This document shows, one piece after another, positions 7,912-17,168 of a stretch of 43,234 bases of DNA. The notes beneath the pieces were generated by a model. The model saw only the letters and a program-made list of their open reading frames with translations. It was not told the origin of the DNA and did not search any database. Position numbers and translations under genes: made by a program. This DNA comes from Brenneria alni (GTDB taxonomy: Bacteria; Pseudomonadota; Gammaproteobacteria; Enterobacterales; Enterobacteriaceae), in NCBI RefSeq assembly GCF_003666245.1, contig NZ_MJLZ01000039.1, forward strand, positions 1-43,234. The letters run 5' to 3'. The stretch's first letter is position 1; every line of letters starts with the position of its first letter.

Positions 7912-8170
7912 GTGCAGCAAAGGGGAGTAACTTTTCCGCCGGTTAATCGTCATTACGGTGCACTACCCAATAGATTTCAGGGCGCAGGAAAGCGGCAAGC
8001 GAACGAATCCCCAGGAGCTTACTCAAGTAAGTGACTGGAGTGAGAAAGCGTAGCCAACACACCTGCAACTTGAAAGATGTAAGGGTAAATACGCATCCGG
8101 TTACCGGGCAACCTTAATCAGATTAATGTTGTAAGTGAGACCTTGCCGGAAGGCGAGGTACATTTGCGGC
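7912..8170 (+). promoter_or_regulatory. yybP-ykoY manganese riboswitch in the alx leader (carries an insert)
   Basis: The 5' strand has the conserved GCAAAGGGGAGTAAC block at 7917-7931. The 3' strand has GACCTTGCCGGAAGGCGAGG at 8137-8156, followed by TTTGCGGC, which can pair with GCAGCAAA at 7914-7921 to close the outer helix. These are the features of the yybP-ykoY class (the alx/mntP leaders of E. coli), which respond to Mn2+ and, for alx, to alkaline pH. A terminator-like hairpin follows at 8181-8218. The two halves are about 200 nt apart because a palindromic repeat occupies 7964-8087. The outer limits are approximate. Confidence 0.82.
7964..8087. repeat. Palindromic intergenic repeat (ERIC/YPAL-like) inside the riboswitch
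   Basis: The segment starts TACCC and ends GGGTA. The arms are largely complementary: TACCCAATAGATTTCAGGGC pairs imperfectly with the right end, and the centre is CTTACTCAAGTAAG. I recall the same layout (GGCAAGCGAACGAATCCCCA, then GTAAGTGACTGGAGTGAG, then GCCAACACACCTGCAACTTG) as a dispersed repeat in Pectobacterium, Yersinia and relatives. It would form a long hairpin in RNA. The palindrome is visible here; the family assignment is from memory. Confidence 0.7.
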
Positions 8171-8180
8171 TATAATAGTA

Positions 8181-8218
8181 AACGGCCAGCGTCTTTCGAT
8201 GTTGGCCGTTTTTGTTTT
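8181..8218 (+). terminator. Hairpin terminator of the alx leader (expression platform)
   Basis: Stem AACGGCCA / TGGCCGTT (8181-8188, 8203-8210) followed by TTTGTTTTC, ending 18 bp before the alx start. In the E. coli alx leader a similar hairpin is part of the switch, so this is probably the regulated structure. Confidence 0.75.
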
Positions 8219-8236
8219 CATTTAAAGGATATTGCT

Positions 8237-9190
8237 ATGCATACCATTGGCACGCCGTGGTTATGGGGCAGCTTTGCTGTCATTGTTATCGTTATGCTGG
8301 CCATCGATCTGCTCTATCAAGGGCGCAAAGGATCGACGGTGATGACATTTAAACAAGCCGCCGGATGGTCGATTGTCTGGATAACCCTTTCCCTGTTGTT
8401 CAACGCGGGTTTCTGGTGGTATCTGGATGGAACGCTGGGGCGTGAAGTCGCCAATACTCAGGCGCTGGCATTCCTGACCGGTTATCTTATTGAAAAAGCG
8501 CTCGCCGTCGATAACGTGTTCGTCTGGCTGATGTTGTTCAGCTACTTCTCTGTTCCGCCACAATATCAGCGCCGGGTACTGATTTACGGCGTGTTGGGCG
8601 CGATCATCCTGAGAACGCTCATGGTGTTTGGCGGTAGTTGGCTGGTGACACAGTTCCAATGGCTGTTGTACGTCTTCGGTGCATTTCTGCTGTTTACCGG
8701 CATCAAAATGGCGCTGGCGAAAGAAGATGATAATGCCATTGGCGACAAACCGATGGTGCGCTGGATACGTGGGCATTTACGCATGACCGACAGCATTGAA
8801 GATGACAGATTTTTTGTCCGCCGCAGTGGTTTATTGTATGCCACACCGCTATTTCTGGTACTGATACTGGTCGAAATCAGCGATGTGATTTTTGCCGTTG
8901 ACAGTATCCCGGCCATCTTCGCCGTGACCACCGATCCCTTTATCGTACTAACCTCCAACCTGTTTGCCATTTTGGGTCTGCGCGCCATGTATTTTCTGCT
9001 GGCAGGCGTGGCTGAACGTTTCTCCCTGCTGAAATACGGGCTGGCCGTCATCCTGATTTTCATCGGTATCAAGATGCTGCTGATCGACGTATACCATATT
9101 CCCATCGCCATTTCGTTGGGCGTGGTTGCCGGGATTCTGGTCATCACTCTGCTGGTCAACGTTTGGGTCAACCGTCGTAGCACGCAATAG
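8237..9190 (+). CDS. alx: TerC-family membrane protein Alx (manganese export)
   Basis: A 317-aa integral membrane protein with about nine hydrophobic segments. TerC-family signatures with acidic residues inside helices are present: [12 protein letters not shown] near residue 83 and [15 protein letters not shown] near residue 212. Alx is induced at alkaline pH and by manganese, and exports Mn2+ in E. coli. The start at 8237 has AAAGGAT 6 bases upstream. A longer frame from 8135 would run through the riboswitch and terminator and is rejected. The upstream yybP-ykoY element implies control by Mn2+. Confidence 0.93.
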   Translation: MHTIGTPWLWGSFAVIVIVMLAIDLLYQGRKGSTVMTFKQAAGWSIVWITLSLLFNAGFWWYLDGTLGREVANTQALAFLTGYLIEKALAVDNVFVWLMLFSYFSVPPQYQRRVLIYGVLGAIILRTLMVFGGSWLVTQFQWLLYVFGAFLLFTGIKMALAKEDDNAIGDKPMVRWIRGHLRMTDSIEDDRFFVRRSGLLYATPLFLVLILVEISDVIFAVDSIPAIFAVTTDPFIVLTSNLFAILGLRAMYFLLAGVAERFSLLKYGLAVILIFIGIKMLLIDVYHIPIAISLGVVAGILVITLLVNVWVNRRSTQ

Positions 9191-9430
9191 CCGATTCGCC
9201 TGCTCTTGCCGTACAGCGTTCATCCTGTACGGCAATATCCGTTGATAAAAAATCCGACTCAAGGCAGAAAAAATGCCGCATCCTCTTCTCCTTGTATAAA
9301 ATTTTCATATACTGACACGTACAAACACATCTTATTACGGATATAGAAAGAAATCCGGCGTCTTAGATGTCAGAGGTTTCGCGTCCGTAACAGACCATCA
9401 CTCAATGGAAACGGCCACGTCGTCAATACT

Positions 9431-10678
9431 ATGGAAAATCAACAGTCACGTTTTTTGCAGTACATTACTCGCGGTAGTCTGGTTCAACAGATACTGCTGG
9501 GACTGGTAGCCGGGACTATTCTGGCTTCTGTTTCAACCAAAGCCGCGCTTGCCGCGGGGTTATTAGGAACACTGTTCGTTGGCGCACTGAAAGCCGTGGC
9601 GCCGGTATTAGTGTTGATGCTGGTCATGGCTTCCATTGCCAACCACCAGCAAGGGCAGAAAACGAATATCCGTCCGGTGCTGATGCTCTATCTGATCGGA
9701 ACATTCTCGGCAGCGCTGATTGCCGTGGTGCTGAGTACCCTTTTCCCCTCGACTCTGGCACTCAACGCGCAGGCAGACGACATCACGCCGCCTTCGGGTA
9801 TTGTGGAGGTGCTGGAAGGCCTGTTGATGAGTATCATCGACAACCCTATCCATGCGCTGCTGAATGCGAACTACATCGGTATTCTGGTTTGGGCCGTTGG
9901 ATTAGGGATAGCGTTCCGCCGCAGTTCGCAGAGCACTAAAAGCCTGATTACCGATGCATCTGATGCAGTGACATTTATCGTCCGTGTGGTCATCCGTTTC
10001 GCCCCTTTAGGTATTTTTGGTCTGGTTGCCGCTACGCTGGCCGAAACCGGTTTTGGCGCTCTGTGGGGTTATGCTCATCTGCTCATGGTATTAATCGGCG
10101 GGATGCTGCTGGTGGCATTGGGTGTCAACCCGTTGATCGTTTACTGGAAGACCCGCAGCAACCCTTATCCATTGGTACTCCGCTGCCTGCGTGAAAGCGG
10201 CGTAACCGCCTTTTTTACCCGCAGCTCTGCCGCCAACATCCCAGTAAACATGGAGTTGTGCCGTAAGCTGAATCTGGATGAAGACACCTATTCTGTCGCT
10301 ATCCCGCTGGGTGCCACCATTAATATGGCGGGTGCCGCCATTACCATCACCGTGCTGACTCTGGCGGCAGCCAATACCCTGGGGATCCATGTTGATTTGC
10401 CTACCGCACTGCTGCTCAGTGTCGTGGCATCACTCTGTGCCTGTGGCGCATCTGGCGTTGCGGGAGGTTCGCTGCTTTTGATTCCGTTGGCTTGCAACAT
10501 GTTTGGTATCTCAAATGATATCGCCATGCAGGTCGTGGCCGTTGGTTTTATCATCGGTGTGTTGCAGGATTCCGCAGAAACAGCGCTAAACTCCTCAACG
10601 GACGTGATCTTTATCGCGGCGGTTTGTCAGGCGGAAGAGGCAAAACTGGCAGAACAGGAACGCCTGAATCTGTCGTAA
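9431..10678 (+). CDS. sstT: Na+/serine-threonine symporter SstT
   Basis: A 415-aa inner-membrane carrier of the dicarboxylate/amino acid:cation symporter family that takes up serine and threonine with Na+. Family markers are the serine-rich hairpin with [14 protein letters not shown] near residue 258, [17 protein letters not shown] near residue 289, and the last conserved segment ending [10 protein letters not shown]. Length matches E. coli SstT (414 aa). It is a single gene, with a 240-bp gap after alx that contains a strong palindrome (9209-9230) but no poly-T tail. Confidence 0.95.
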   Translation: MENQQSRFLQYITRGSLVQQILLGLVAGTILASVSTKAALAAGLLGTLFVGALKAVAPVLVLMLVMASIANHQQGQKTNIRPVLMLYLIGTFSAALIAVVLSTLFPSTLALNAQADDITPPSGIVEVLEGLLMSIIDNPIHALLNANYIGILVWAVGLGIAFRRSSQSTKSLITDASDAVTFIVRVVIRFAPLGIFGLVAATLAETGFGALWGYAHLLMVLIGGMLLVALGVNPLIVYWKTRSNPYPLVLRCLRESGVTAFFTRSSAANIPVNMELCRKLNLDEDTYSVAIPLGATINMAGAAITITVLTLAAANTLGIHVDLPTALLLSVVASLCACGASGVAGGSLLLIPLACNMFGISNDIAMQVVAVGFIIGVLQDSAETALNSSTDVIFIAAVCQAEEAKLAEQERLNLS

Positions 10679-10776
10679 ACGATCCAGGGATAACCCGTAA
10701 GATAGGGTTATTCCTGTTCCAGCCTTCCCCACGGCGGGAAGGCCCCATCGGCAGCCTCATGCAGAGCGCGGAAGAT

Positions 10777-11103
10777 TTACAATATTACGCCACTTTTAAA
10801 TAGTGCCAACTCACGGAAGTCATTGATTTCATTTTTAGCCGGTTTGCCATCGGCAATTTCGACAATGAGATCGACAAACTGCGTCAGCAACTCGTCCATC
10901 GCCATTCCATGAATCAAACCGCCTGCGTTAAAATCGATCCAGTGCGGTTTTTTCTTCGCCAGTTCAGTGTTGGTTGCCAGCTTCACCGTCGGGACAAAAC
11001 CACCATAAGGCGTGCCTCGCCCGGTACTGAATAACACCATATGACAGCCTGCGCCAGCCAGAGCACTGGTCGCCACTGCATCATTCCCCGGCGCACTGAG
11101 CAA
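10777..11103 (-). pseudogene. uxaA: uxaA 3' fragment (altronate dehydratase C-terminus)
   Basis: About 108 codons matching only the last quarter of altronate dehydratase UxaA (about 495 aa): GAGCHMVLFSTGRGTPYGG, then KKKPHWIDFNAGGLIHGMAM and the terminal NDFRELALFKSGV. The N-terminal three quarters are missing. The 5' end overlaps the uxaC-uxaB remnant in another frame, so the fragment has no start of its own and follows directly on a deletion junction near 11098. UxaA normally dehydrates D-altronate in galacturonate catabolism; this fragment cannot be active. Confidence 0.9.
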
Positions 11104-12058
11104 ATGAGGTCAGCTCATCGTGCGGCAAATCGAGTACCGGCACGATCTCTTCTGCGATGGTTTTTTCCACAAACTTACCAATCCGGGCATCATTCATCGC
11201 TTCGCCAACGGTATCCAACCCTGTCAACCAGGCTATCGGCACCAGCGCCGTGTGCGCCCCATTAAGAATGGCCACTTTGCGTTCTTTATACGGTTTGATG
11301 TCATCGACGATACGAACATTGAGATCCCGTTTATTCAGCCGTAATTCTTCCGCCAGCCACTGCGGCCCCTGGATCACAAACAGATAGAAGTATTCAGCCG
11401 CATCCAGAAACGTATCGGTATAACCCAGCTCTTGTTGCAGGCCGTCAATTTCAGCACGCGGATAACCAGTGACGATTCTGTCCACCAGCGTGGAGCAAAA
11501 CGTATTGTTTTCGTTCAGCCAGGCAATAAATGCTGGCGGCAGTTGCCACTGTTTTGCATAACGCAGCACCAGCGCTTTCAACGCCACGCCGTTGTAGTCA
11601 ATCAGTTCACAAGGCAACAATACCCAGCCTTTATCTGGAGCGCCGTCAAAATGACAAAAACGTGCATACAGCAGGCGGGTTAACTTCGCCGGAAAGTCGA
11701 CAGGCGGGGTATCGGTAATGCCAAATGGGCGGCGCAGTTCCAGATGCGTCCAGTGGTACAGCGGGTTACCGATTGTATGAGGAACGGTTGCCGCCCATGC
11801 TTCGAATTTTTCCCAATCGCTGGCGTCACCCGTGCAAAAGCGCTCGGATATGCCATTGGTTCGCATTGCCCGCCACTTGTAGTGATCACCTTTTAACCAG
11901 ATGTCATACAGATTTTTAAACCGGTAATTTTCCGCTATCTGTTCCGGCGGTAAATGGCAATGGTAATCAAATATTGGCTGATCGGCGGCATAGTCATAAT
12001 ATAACCGACGGAAAAATGCGCTATCTAGCAGAAAATCTTCACTAAGAAAATAGGGCAT
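11081..12058 (-). pseudogene. uxaC: uxaC-uxaB chimeric remnant
   Basis: One open frame of 325 codons with two origins. Residues 1-115 match the N-terminus of uronate isomerase UxaC ([14 protein letters not shown], then [19 protein letters not shown]). From about residue 119 to 318 it matches the middle of tagaturonate reductase UxaB ([60 protein letters not shown], ending [12 protein letters not shown]). The junction is near 11710. The UxaC metal-site region after residue 115 and the UxaB Rossmann and C-terminal parts are missing, so neither activity is expected. The ribosome-binding site and start are intact, so a hybrid protein could still be made. Confidence 0.92.
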
Positions 12059-12513
12059 GTTTTTTCTTCCTTACCGTACTTCTTGCACACCAAATGGATT
12101 TACCCCTTAAAGATGTCACACCAATTATCTTCAATATCTCATACTATTAGTGAGGTCATGATCGCAAAAATTTAATAATGGCCGTGATATAGGCATCTTC
12201 TGCCATAAATTTGCGCTTAAATACGCTGTAAACAGAGATAGTAGGCTGATGAAGTGTAAAAACAGCAGTTTTGATATCACTTAACTTATAAAGATATATG
12301 ATAACTATGCGAGAATTCGCTAAAACAGCATGAGATTCTGTTTTCGTTAAGGCAGCCGTCTGCTGAGACAGATTAAAGTGACGGAGATCTGTGACTGCGA
12401 CAATAGTTGTTGTTGCCTTCAAGTGGTATAACAAATCACTCCCATAAATTAACACGATGGTACTCAGGCCCTGATACAGTACCTGATACGTCATCCATCT
12501 AAGAGCAGGTATT
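12059..12513. other. Intergenic region where exuT would be expected
   Basis: There are 455 bp between the divergent uxaC remnant and exuR. One minus-strand frame of 112 codons (12156-12494) lacks a ribosome-binding site and family resemblance, and I treat it as chance. No piece of the galacturonate transporter gene exuT is recognisable. No convincing ExuR operator could be assigned. Confidence 0.6.
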
Positions 12514-13290
12514 ATGGAACTTGCAGAACCCAGGCGCCTTTATCGGCAACTGGCCGCAGAATTAAAGCAGCGTATTGAAAGCGGTGTTTATCAGGTTGGC
12601 GAAAAATTACCCGCAGAGCGCTATATTGCTGAAGAGATGAATGTCAGCCGCACCGTGGTGCGTGAAGCGATCATTATGCTGGAAGTGGAAGGATATGTTG
12701 AAGTTCGTAAAGGCTCAGGTATTCATGTTATTTCCAACCAGCAGAAGCATCTGTTGGTCACCCGTGAGGATATCGAATTTGTGACCGCCGGCCCGTTTGA
12801 ACTGCTTCAGGCCCGTCAACTGATTGAAAGCAATATTGCCGAATTCGCCGCTACGCAGGTTACCCGGCAGGATATCGTACAATTGATGGAAATTCAGGAA
12901 CACGCCCGGCAGGAAGATCGCTTCCGCGATTCACAATGGGATCTGAAATTTCATGTGCAGGTTGCACTGGCCACCCAAAACTCGGCGATGGCCACCATCG
13001 TGGAGAAAATGTGGAGCCAGCGCGTACACAACCCCTACTGGCTTAAACTGCACGAACACATTGACGACAAATCGATTGAAAGCTGGTGCGAAGATCACGA
13101 TCAGATCCTTAAGGCGCTGATTCGCAAAGATCCCTATGCGACCAAACTCGCCATGTGGCAACATCTGGAGAACACAAAACAAATGCTGTTCCGCGCCACC
13201 ACTGACGATTTTGAATTTAATGTGGATCGCTATATGTTTGCGGAAAACCCGGTGGTTCACTTAGACCAGATGAACACCAACAAACGCTAG
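12514..13290 (+). CDS. exuR: GntR-family hexuronate regulator ExuR
   Basis: A 258-aa FadR-type GntR regulator. The N-terminal winged helix is typical: [19 protein letters not shown], then [20 protein letters not shown] and [11 protein letters not shown]. The C-terminal FCD effector domain has conserved metal-site residues around [15 protein letters not shown] and [14 protein letters not shown]. ExuR represses exuT and the uxa genes and is released by galacturonate. It appears intact, although its main targets here are remnants (uxaCBA) or absent (exuT), so it may be an orphan or may act on other uronate genes elsewhere. Confidence 0.93.
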   Translation: MELAEPRRLYRQLAAELKQRIESGVYQVGEKLPAERYIAEEMNVSRTVVREAIIMLEVEGYVEVRKGSGIHVISNQQKHLLVTREDIEFVTAGPFELLQARQLIESNIAEFAATQVTRQDIVQLMEIQEHARQEDRFRDSQWDLKFHVQVALATQNSAMATIVEKMWSQRVHNPYWLKLHEHIDDKSIESWCEDHDQILKALIRKDPYATKLAMWQHLENTKQMLFRATTDDFEFNVDRYMFAENPVVHLDQMNTNKR

Positions 13291-13779
13291 TCTCATGTTA
13301 TATCATCGCCGCATTCTTCGCCAAACAGGGGGGCAAAAAGTCAAAAAGCGTCGACTTCTGTCAGTGAGTGTAAAATATGGCAGAAAGTTCAACGTTTCCC
13401 CTATAACCCGTCTTAAATCAACTTGGTTGCTGTGATATTTTTCTGTTTCAATAACACCTATTTTGTTACAGTTAGAGCGTTTTTTTACGCTTAATCCGTG
13501 GCTTTGGGCGTAAAACGCGTCAGTGGCAGACAATCCCCGACCCCAGATGGTTTTGGCCGAATATCTGCCGGGTATCCAGATAACGCGCTCAGAAAACAAG
13601 AATCAGCCCCAGGAAGCAGCTTTATCACCGTTATGGCACACAACTGTATAATCTTCTGATAAATCATAAAGGGAAAACGTTGAAATGTGCCACCTGGTGA
13701 ACGTATTCACTTTTATCATGACCGGAAGCGTTTATATCGCCACGGGTTAAATGAAATGCAGCAGTATTAGGAATACCGG
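13291..13779. other. Intergenic region before yqjA
   Basis: There are 489 bp without a supported gene. A TATAAT sequence near 13647 could be the -10 of yqjA. A 21-codon frame (13685-13750) with an AAAGGG 11 bases upstream exists but has no known relative. The minus-strand frame at 13303-13599 looks like chance. Confidence 0.5.
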
Positions 13780-14454
13780 ATGGATATTATTAAAGAACTG
13801 TTACATGCACTCTGGCAGCAAGATTTCGATCTTTTAGCTGACCCCAAATTGGTGTGGACCATCTATGTATTACTGTTTTTAATCCTTTTTTTAGAAAATG
13901 GCTTGCTGCCCGCAGCATTTTTACCGGGTGATAGCTTACTCATTCTGGTTGGCGTTCTGGTTGCCAAAGGCACCATGAATTTCCCCTTTACCATCGTCTT
14001 GCTGACCACCGCGGCCAGTCTGGGATGCTGGGTCAGTTACATTCAGGGAAAATGGCTGGGCAATACACGAATAGTACAAGGCTGGCTGGCGCATTTACCC
14101 GCACACTATCATCAGCGTGCGCATCAGCTTTTCCATCGACATGGCCTTTCCGCGCTATTAGTTGGGCGCTTTCTGGCATTTGTACGTACACTTTTACCCA
14201 CAATCGCAGGTTTGTCGGGCTTAAATAATGCCCGTTTCCAGTTCTTTAATTGGATGAGCGCATTATTGTGGGTGTTGATTCTGGTTTCGCTCGGTTTCGC
14301 GTTGGGGAAAACCCCCGTGTTTCTGAAATATGAAGACGAGTTGATGTTTTTTCTGATGCTGTTGCCGTTGGCACTGTTGTTTATCGGCCTGTTTGGATCA
14401 TTGTTTGTACTTTGGCGTAAAAAGCGCACCGCTAACGCAGAAAAAGGAAATTAA
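13780..14454 (+). CDS. yqjA: DedA-family inner-membrane protein YqjA
   Basis: A 224-aa DedA/SNARE-associated membrane protein. Family motifs are [18 protein letters not shown] near residue 32 and [18 protein letters not shown] near residue 127, with hydrophobic segments before and after. E. coli YqjA is needed for growth at alkaline pH and for normal envelope function, and DedA proteins are linked to flipping of lipid carriers such as undecaprenyl phosphate. It overlaps no gene but is only 2 bp before mzrA, so the two form an operon as in E. coli. Confidence 0.93.
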   Translation: MDIIKELLHALWQQDFDLLADPKLVWTIYVLLFLILFLENGLLPAAFLPGDSLLILVGVLVAKGTMNFPFTIVLLTTAASLGCWVSYIQGKWLGNTRIVQGWLAHLPAHYHQRAHQLFHRHGLSALLVGRFLAFVRTLLPTIAGLSGLNNARFQFFNWMSALLWVLILVSLGFALGKTPVFLKYEDELMFFLMLLPLALLFIGLFGSLFVLWRKKRTANAEKGN

Positions 14455-14456
14455 CG

Positions 14457-14837
14457 GTGTCAATCCGCCGGTTTTACCCCAAAAAAATATGGCGCATACT
14501 GCTATTAGCGACATTACCACTCCTTGTGCTGACACAGTCGCCACATTGTTCTCAGGATGAAGCCATGTTACATATCAAGCCGCGCTATCAAGGTGCGGGG
14601 CTGCCTGACGGCTTCTACATTTATCAGCGATTAAATGAACATGGCATTGCGATAAAAAGCATCACTCCTGCGCAGAACAGCCTTATTGTGCGTCTGGCTT
14701 CGTCAGAGCAAAGCGTTGAAGCCAGAGATATTTTGCGTGTCTCATTGCCTAAAGTGAATATCACGGCGCAGCAAGCCGCTAAACCAGCGTCATTCTGGCA
14801 GCAAAAACTGACGCAAAAACAGTCTAAATTGGGATAA
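14457..14837 (+). CDS. mzrA: EnvZ/OmpR modulator MzrA
   Basis: A 126-aa inner-membrane protein with one N-terminal membrane segment (KIWRILLLATLPLLVLTQS) and a periplasmic domain. MzrA binds the sensor kinase EnvZ and links the Cpx and EnvZ/OmpR systems. The start is a GTG at 14457, two bases after the yqjA stop, so it is translationally coupled. The periplasmic part (MLHIKPRYQGAGLPDGFYIY) matches what I recall of YqjB. Placement after yqjA is strong support. Confidence 0.85.
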   Translation: MSIRRFYPKKIWRILLLATLPLLVLTQSPHCSQDEAMLHIKPRYQGAGLPDGFYIYQRLNEHGIAIKSITPAQNSLIVRLASSEQSVEARDILRVSLPKVNITAQQAAKPASFWQQKLTQKQSKLG

Positions 14838-14841
14838 TCAT

Positions 14842-15222
14842 TTGAAAATACATTATTTAATAACCGCTATCTTATTGATATTTTCTGGCAATGTACTGGC
14901 TCAGACCGAAAATACGCAGGGTGGCTGTTTACAAAAAGAACAGGATATTCAACGCCAGATCGATCAAGCACGTAAGCACGATAATCAGCAACGCGTTAAA
15001 GGATTGGAACGCGCACTGACTGAAGTCAAATCACACTGCACCGATGCAGGGCTGGCCGCCAAACAGCAGAATAAGATTGCGGACAAACGAGCGGAAGTCT
15101 CTGAACGGCAGCGTGAGCTTAATGAAAGTAAGCAAAAGGGCGATCCGCAAAAAATCCTTAAACGTGAGCAAAAACTGGCTGAAGCAGAACAGGAATTACA
15201 GGCGTTGGAAAAAAATAAATAG
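14842..15222 (+). CDS. yqjC: Periplasmic DUF1090 protein YqjC
   Basis: A 126-aa precursor with a signal peptide (HYLITAILLIFSGNVLA, then QTENTQGG). The mature protein is a charged helical coil with two Cys (GGCLQKEQD and KSHCTDAG), typical of the DUF1090 family. The start is a TTG at 14842, required to include the signal peptide; no in-frame ATG gives a complete one. It lies 4 bp after mzrA. The exact function is unknown. Confidence 0.85.
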   Translation: MKIHYLITAILLIFSGNVLAQTENTQGGCLQKEQDIQRQIDQARKHDNQQRVKGLERALTEVKSHCTDAGLAAKQQNKIADKRAEVSERQRELNESKQKGDPQKILKREQKLAEAEQELQALEKNK

Positions 15223-15409
15223 ACGAAAGGCTGTCTATACTCATGTGTCTAATTAAAATGTCATTATCGCTCATTTTATGACCGGAACATAAATTACTAA
15301 AATTTACAATAAGTTATCAGAATTATCCGCACGCAGTTTAACGGGCATAAATCGAAACTTAAGCTATAGTTAGAATTCAAGGTTCATGACAACAATAAAG
15401 GTATTCACT

Positions 15410-15715
15410 ATGGCTAAAGATCAGAATTCTGAGTTTTTACGCGCTGAATTGAAATCACTGGCGGATACGCTGGAAGAAGTGTTAAGTACCTCCAGCGAAA
15501 AATCCAAAACCGAATTGGATAAACTGCGCAGCAAAGCAGAAGCGGCGCTGAAAGAAACACGCTCCCGCCTGAGCGATACAGGTGAACGCATTGCCACCCA
15601 GACACGGGAAGCCGTGGGATGTGCAGATGACTACGTCCGTGAGAATCCGTGGACTGGTGTGGGTATCGGCGCTGCGGTTGGCGTTGTACTCGGTGTTCTG
15701 CTTGCCCGCCGTTAA
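15410..15715 (+). CDS. yqjD: Membrane-anchored ribosome-associated protein YqjD
   Basis: A 101-aa DUF883 protein: a charged helical N-terminal part (LRSKAEAALKETRSRLSDTG), then YVRENPWTGVGIGAAVGVVL with a C-terminal glycine-rich membrane helix ending LLARR. E. coli YqjD sits in the inner membrane, binds 70S and 100S ribosomes and is made in stationary phase under RpoS. The ATG at 15410 is chosen over an upstream GTG-type extension at 15386. A CTATAGT sequence at 15364-15370 could be the -10 of an RpoS-type promoter. Confidence 0.9.
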   Translation: MAKDQNSEFLRAELKSLADTLEEVLSTSSEKSKTELDKLRSKAEAALKETRSRLSDTGERIATQTREAVGCADDYVRENPWTGVGIGAAVGVVLGVLLARR

Positions 15716-15729
15716 TTATTCTGACAATT

Positions 15730-16125
15730 ATGACTGATAAACAACGACAAGGCCCCGCAATCGGGGCTATAGCCTCTGTTCAGCGTATTATCACCATCCT
15801 TGTCAGTATGGTGGAAACACGTGTCCGTCTGGCGGTTATTGAGCTGGAAGAAGAGAAAGCCAATCTGATTCAGTTACTGATGATGGCGGGGCTAACGCTG
15901 CTTTTCGCCGCATTTGGTCTAATGAGTTTGATTGCATTGATTATCTGGGGAGTTGAGCCCCAACACCGCCTGTTTGCACTGGGATGTCTCACCGCCACAT
16001 TGCTGGGATTAGCCATCATTGGCGGTCTGTGGACTTTGCTGAAGGTACGGAAATCGACTCTGCTCAAGGCCACCCGCAAAGAGTTGGCGACCGATCGGAC
16101 GCTGCTGGAGGATGAATCAAAATGA
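15730..16125 (+). CDS. yqjE: Phage-holin-like inner-membrane protein YqjE
   Basis: A 131-aa membrane protein: an amphipathic N-terminus with SMVETRVRLAVIELEEEKAN, two hydrophobic segments (LLMMAGLTLLFAAFGLMSLI and CLTATLLGLAIIGGLWTLL) and a basic C-terminus. This is the actinobacterial-holin-like (phage_holin_3_6) fold assigned to YqjE. It starts 14 bp after yqjD and overlaps yqjK by 4 bp, so it is part of the yqjDEK operon. Function unknown. Confidence 0.88.
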   Translation: MTDKQRQGPAIGAIASVQRIITILVSMVETRVRLAVIELEEEKANLIQLLMMAGLTLLFAAFGLMSLIALIIWGVEPQHRLFALGCLTATLLGLAIIGGLWTLLKVRKSTLLKATRKELATDRTLLEDESK

Positions 16126-16406
16126 GTCATCAGCAGCGTGACAGAGAAAAAACTCAGCTTTTACGTAAAATCCAGCAGCAGAGGCTGGATTTATCGTCGG
16201 GTAAAAAACACTGGCTGGAATCAACCGCTTCCTATGACCGCTACTGGCAAAACTTGCTGCAATGGCGGAAATATTGGGTTATTGGTTCCGGCCTCATCGC
16301 TATTTACGGCGTACGCCACCCACGCCGCATGATCCTCTGGGGCCGCCGCGCTGTTGGGCTTTGGGGAACCTTCAGACTTTTTCGCAAAACCTTTTCCCGA
16401 CGTTAA
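16122..16406 (+). CDS. yqjK: YqjK-like small membrane protein
   Basis: A 94-aa very basic protein whose ATGA overlaps the yqjE stop. The first half is charged and helical (LLRKIQQQRLDLSSGKKHWL); a moderately hydrophobic stretch (YWVIGSGLIAIYGVRHPRRM) and an Arg-rich end (FRLFRKTFSRR) follow. It matches the YqjK family in size and position. Function unknown; coupled expression with yqjD and yqjE suggests a shared membrane role. Confidence 0.85.
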   Translation: MSHQQRDREKTQLLRKIQQQRLDLSSGKKHWLESTASYDRYWQNLLQWRKYWVIGSGLIAIYGVRHPRRMILWGRRAVGLWGTFRLFRKTFSRR

Positions 16407-16662
16407 TTTTCTCATCCCTTCGCATCATGTCCTTTAATTGCCATATGACAGCCTTTCACCACTTAACTTATCTGGCTTGCACAGACATCAGATATAGCAT
16501 CAATTTTTCTGAATAAAATAGACAATTTTACTTGCTGGCACCGTATATAATCTCTCTATAGCATCTAATCTATAACCTGATGGCAGGGGATATTTTCAAT
16601 AAGTACCTGCTAAGACTGTCCATCAGGAAATTAATGTCTATGAATAATATATTGGAGAGATG

Positions 16663-17058
16663 ATGAAAAATTTAGAAAGCATCGCCCTGTTGGTTGCCCG
16701 TATTTTAATGCCAATTCTATTTATCGTTGCAGGTTATGGAAAACTGGGTGATGCCTATGCCAGCACACAACAGTATATGCAGGCGATGGGGGTTCCAACC
16801 TTCCTGTTACCGCTGACGATCTTGTTAGAACTGGGGGGAGGGCTGGCAATCCTGTTTGGTCTGCTGACCCGTACTGTGGCGCTGTTCACCGCTGGTTTTA
16901 CTCTGCTGACGGCTCTCATTTTCCATACCAATTTTGCTGAAAGCGCAAATCAGATCATGTTCCTGAAAAACCTGACTATCGCTGGCGGCTACCTGTTACT
17001 GGCAGTGACCGGACCTGGCGCGTTCAGCCTTGACCGCATCCTGAATAAAAAGTGGTAA
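16663..17058 (+). CDS. yqjF: DoxX-family membrane protein YqjF
   Basis: A 131-aa four-helix membrane protein of the DoxX family: LVARILMPILFIVAGYGKL, then FLLPLTILLELGGGLAILFG and MFLKNLTIAGGYLLLAVTG. The second of two adjacent ATGs (16663) is preferred, because GGAG lies 5 bases before it and the N-terminus then matches E. coli. A TATAAT at 16546-16551 may be its -10. In E. coli the yqjF promoter is activated by YhaJ, whose gene is nearby here. The role may concern quinone-type compounds, as its neighbour yqjG suggests. Confidence 0.9.
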   Translation: MKNLESIALLVARILMPILFIVAGYGKLGDAYASTQQYMQAMGVPTFLLPLTILLELGGGLAILFGLLTRTVALFTAGFTLLTALIFHTNFAESANQIMFLKNLTIAGGYLLLAVTGPGAFSLDRILNKKW

Positions 17059-17168
17059 GGCAGGAAATTTTCACCTTGTACAACAGTTGGTAATCACAAA
17101 GAACGGCGACAAGTACAGCAATACAGAACGTGTCGTCGTTCCGCATGGTTTAATTAACGGGAGGAGCT

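Noticed and set aside
9209..9230. Strong palindrome GCCGTACAG/CTGTACGGC after alx
   Set aside because: No poly-T tail follows, so not called a terminator; may be a transcript-end hairpin.
12156..12494. 112-codon minus-strand frame in the exuR upstream region
   Set aside because: No ribosome-binding site, no resemblance to exuT or other families; lies in a promoter region.
13303..13599. 98-codon minus-strand frame between exuR and yqjA
   Set aside because: No homology or ribosome-binding site; typical chance frame in an intergenic region.
13685..13750. 21-codon frame (MCHLVNVFTFIMTG...) before yqjA
   Set aside because: Weak ribosome-binding site spacing and no known small-protein relative; conservation would be needed to support it.
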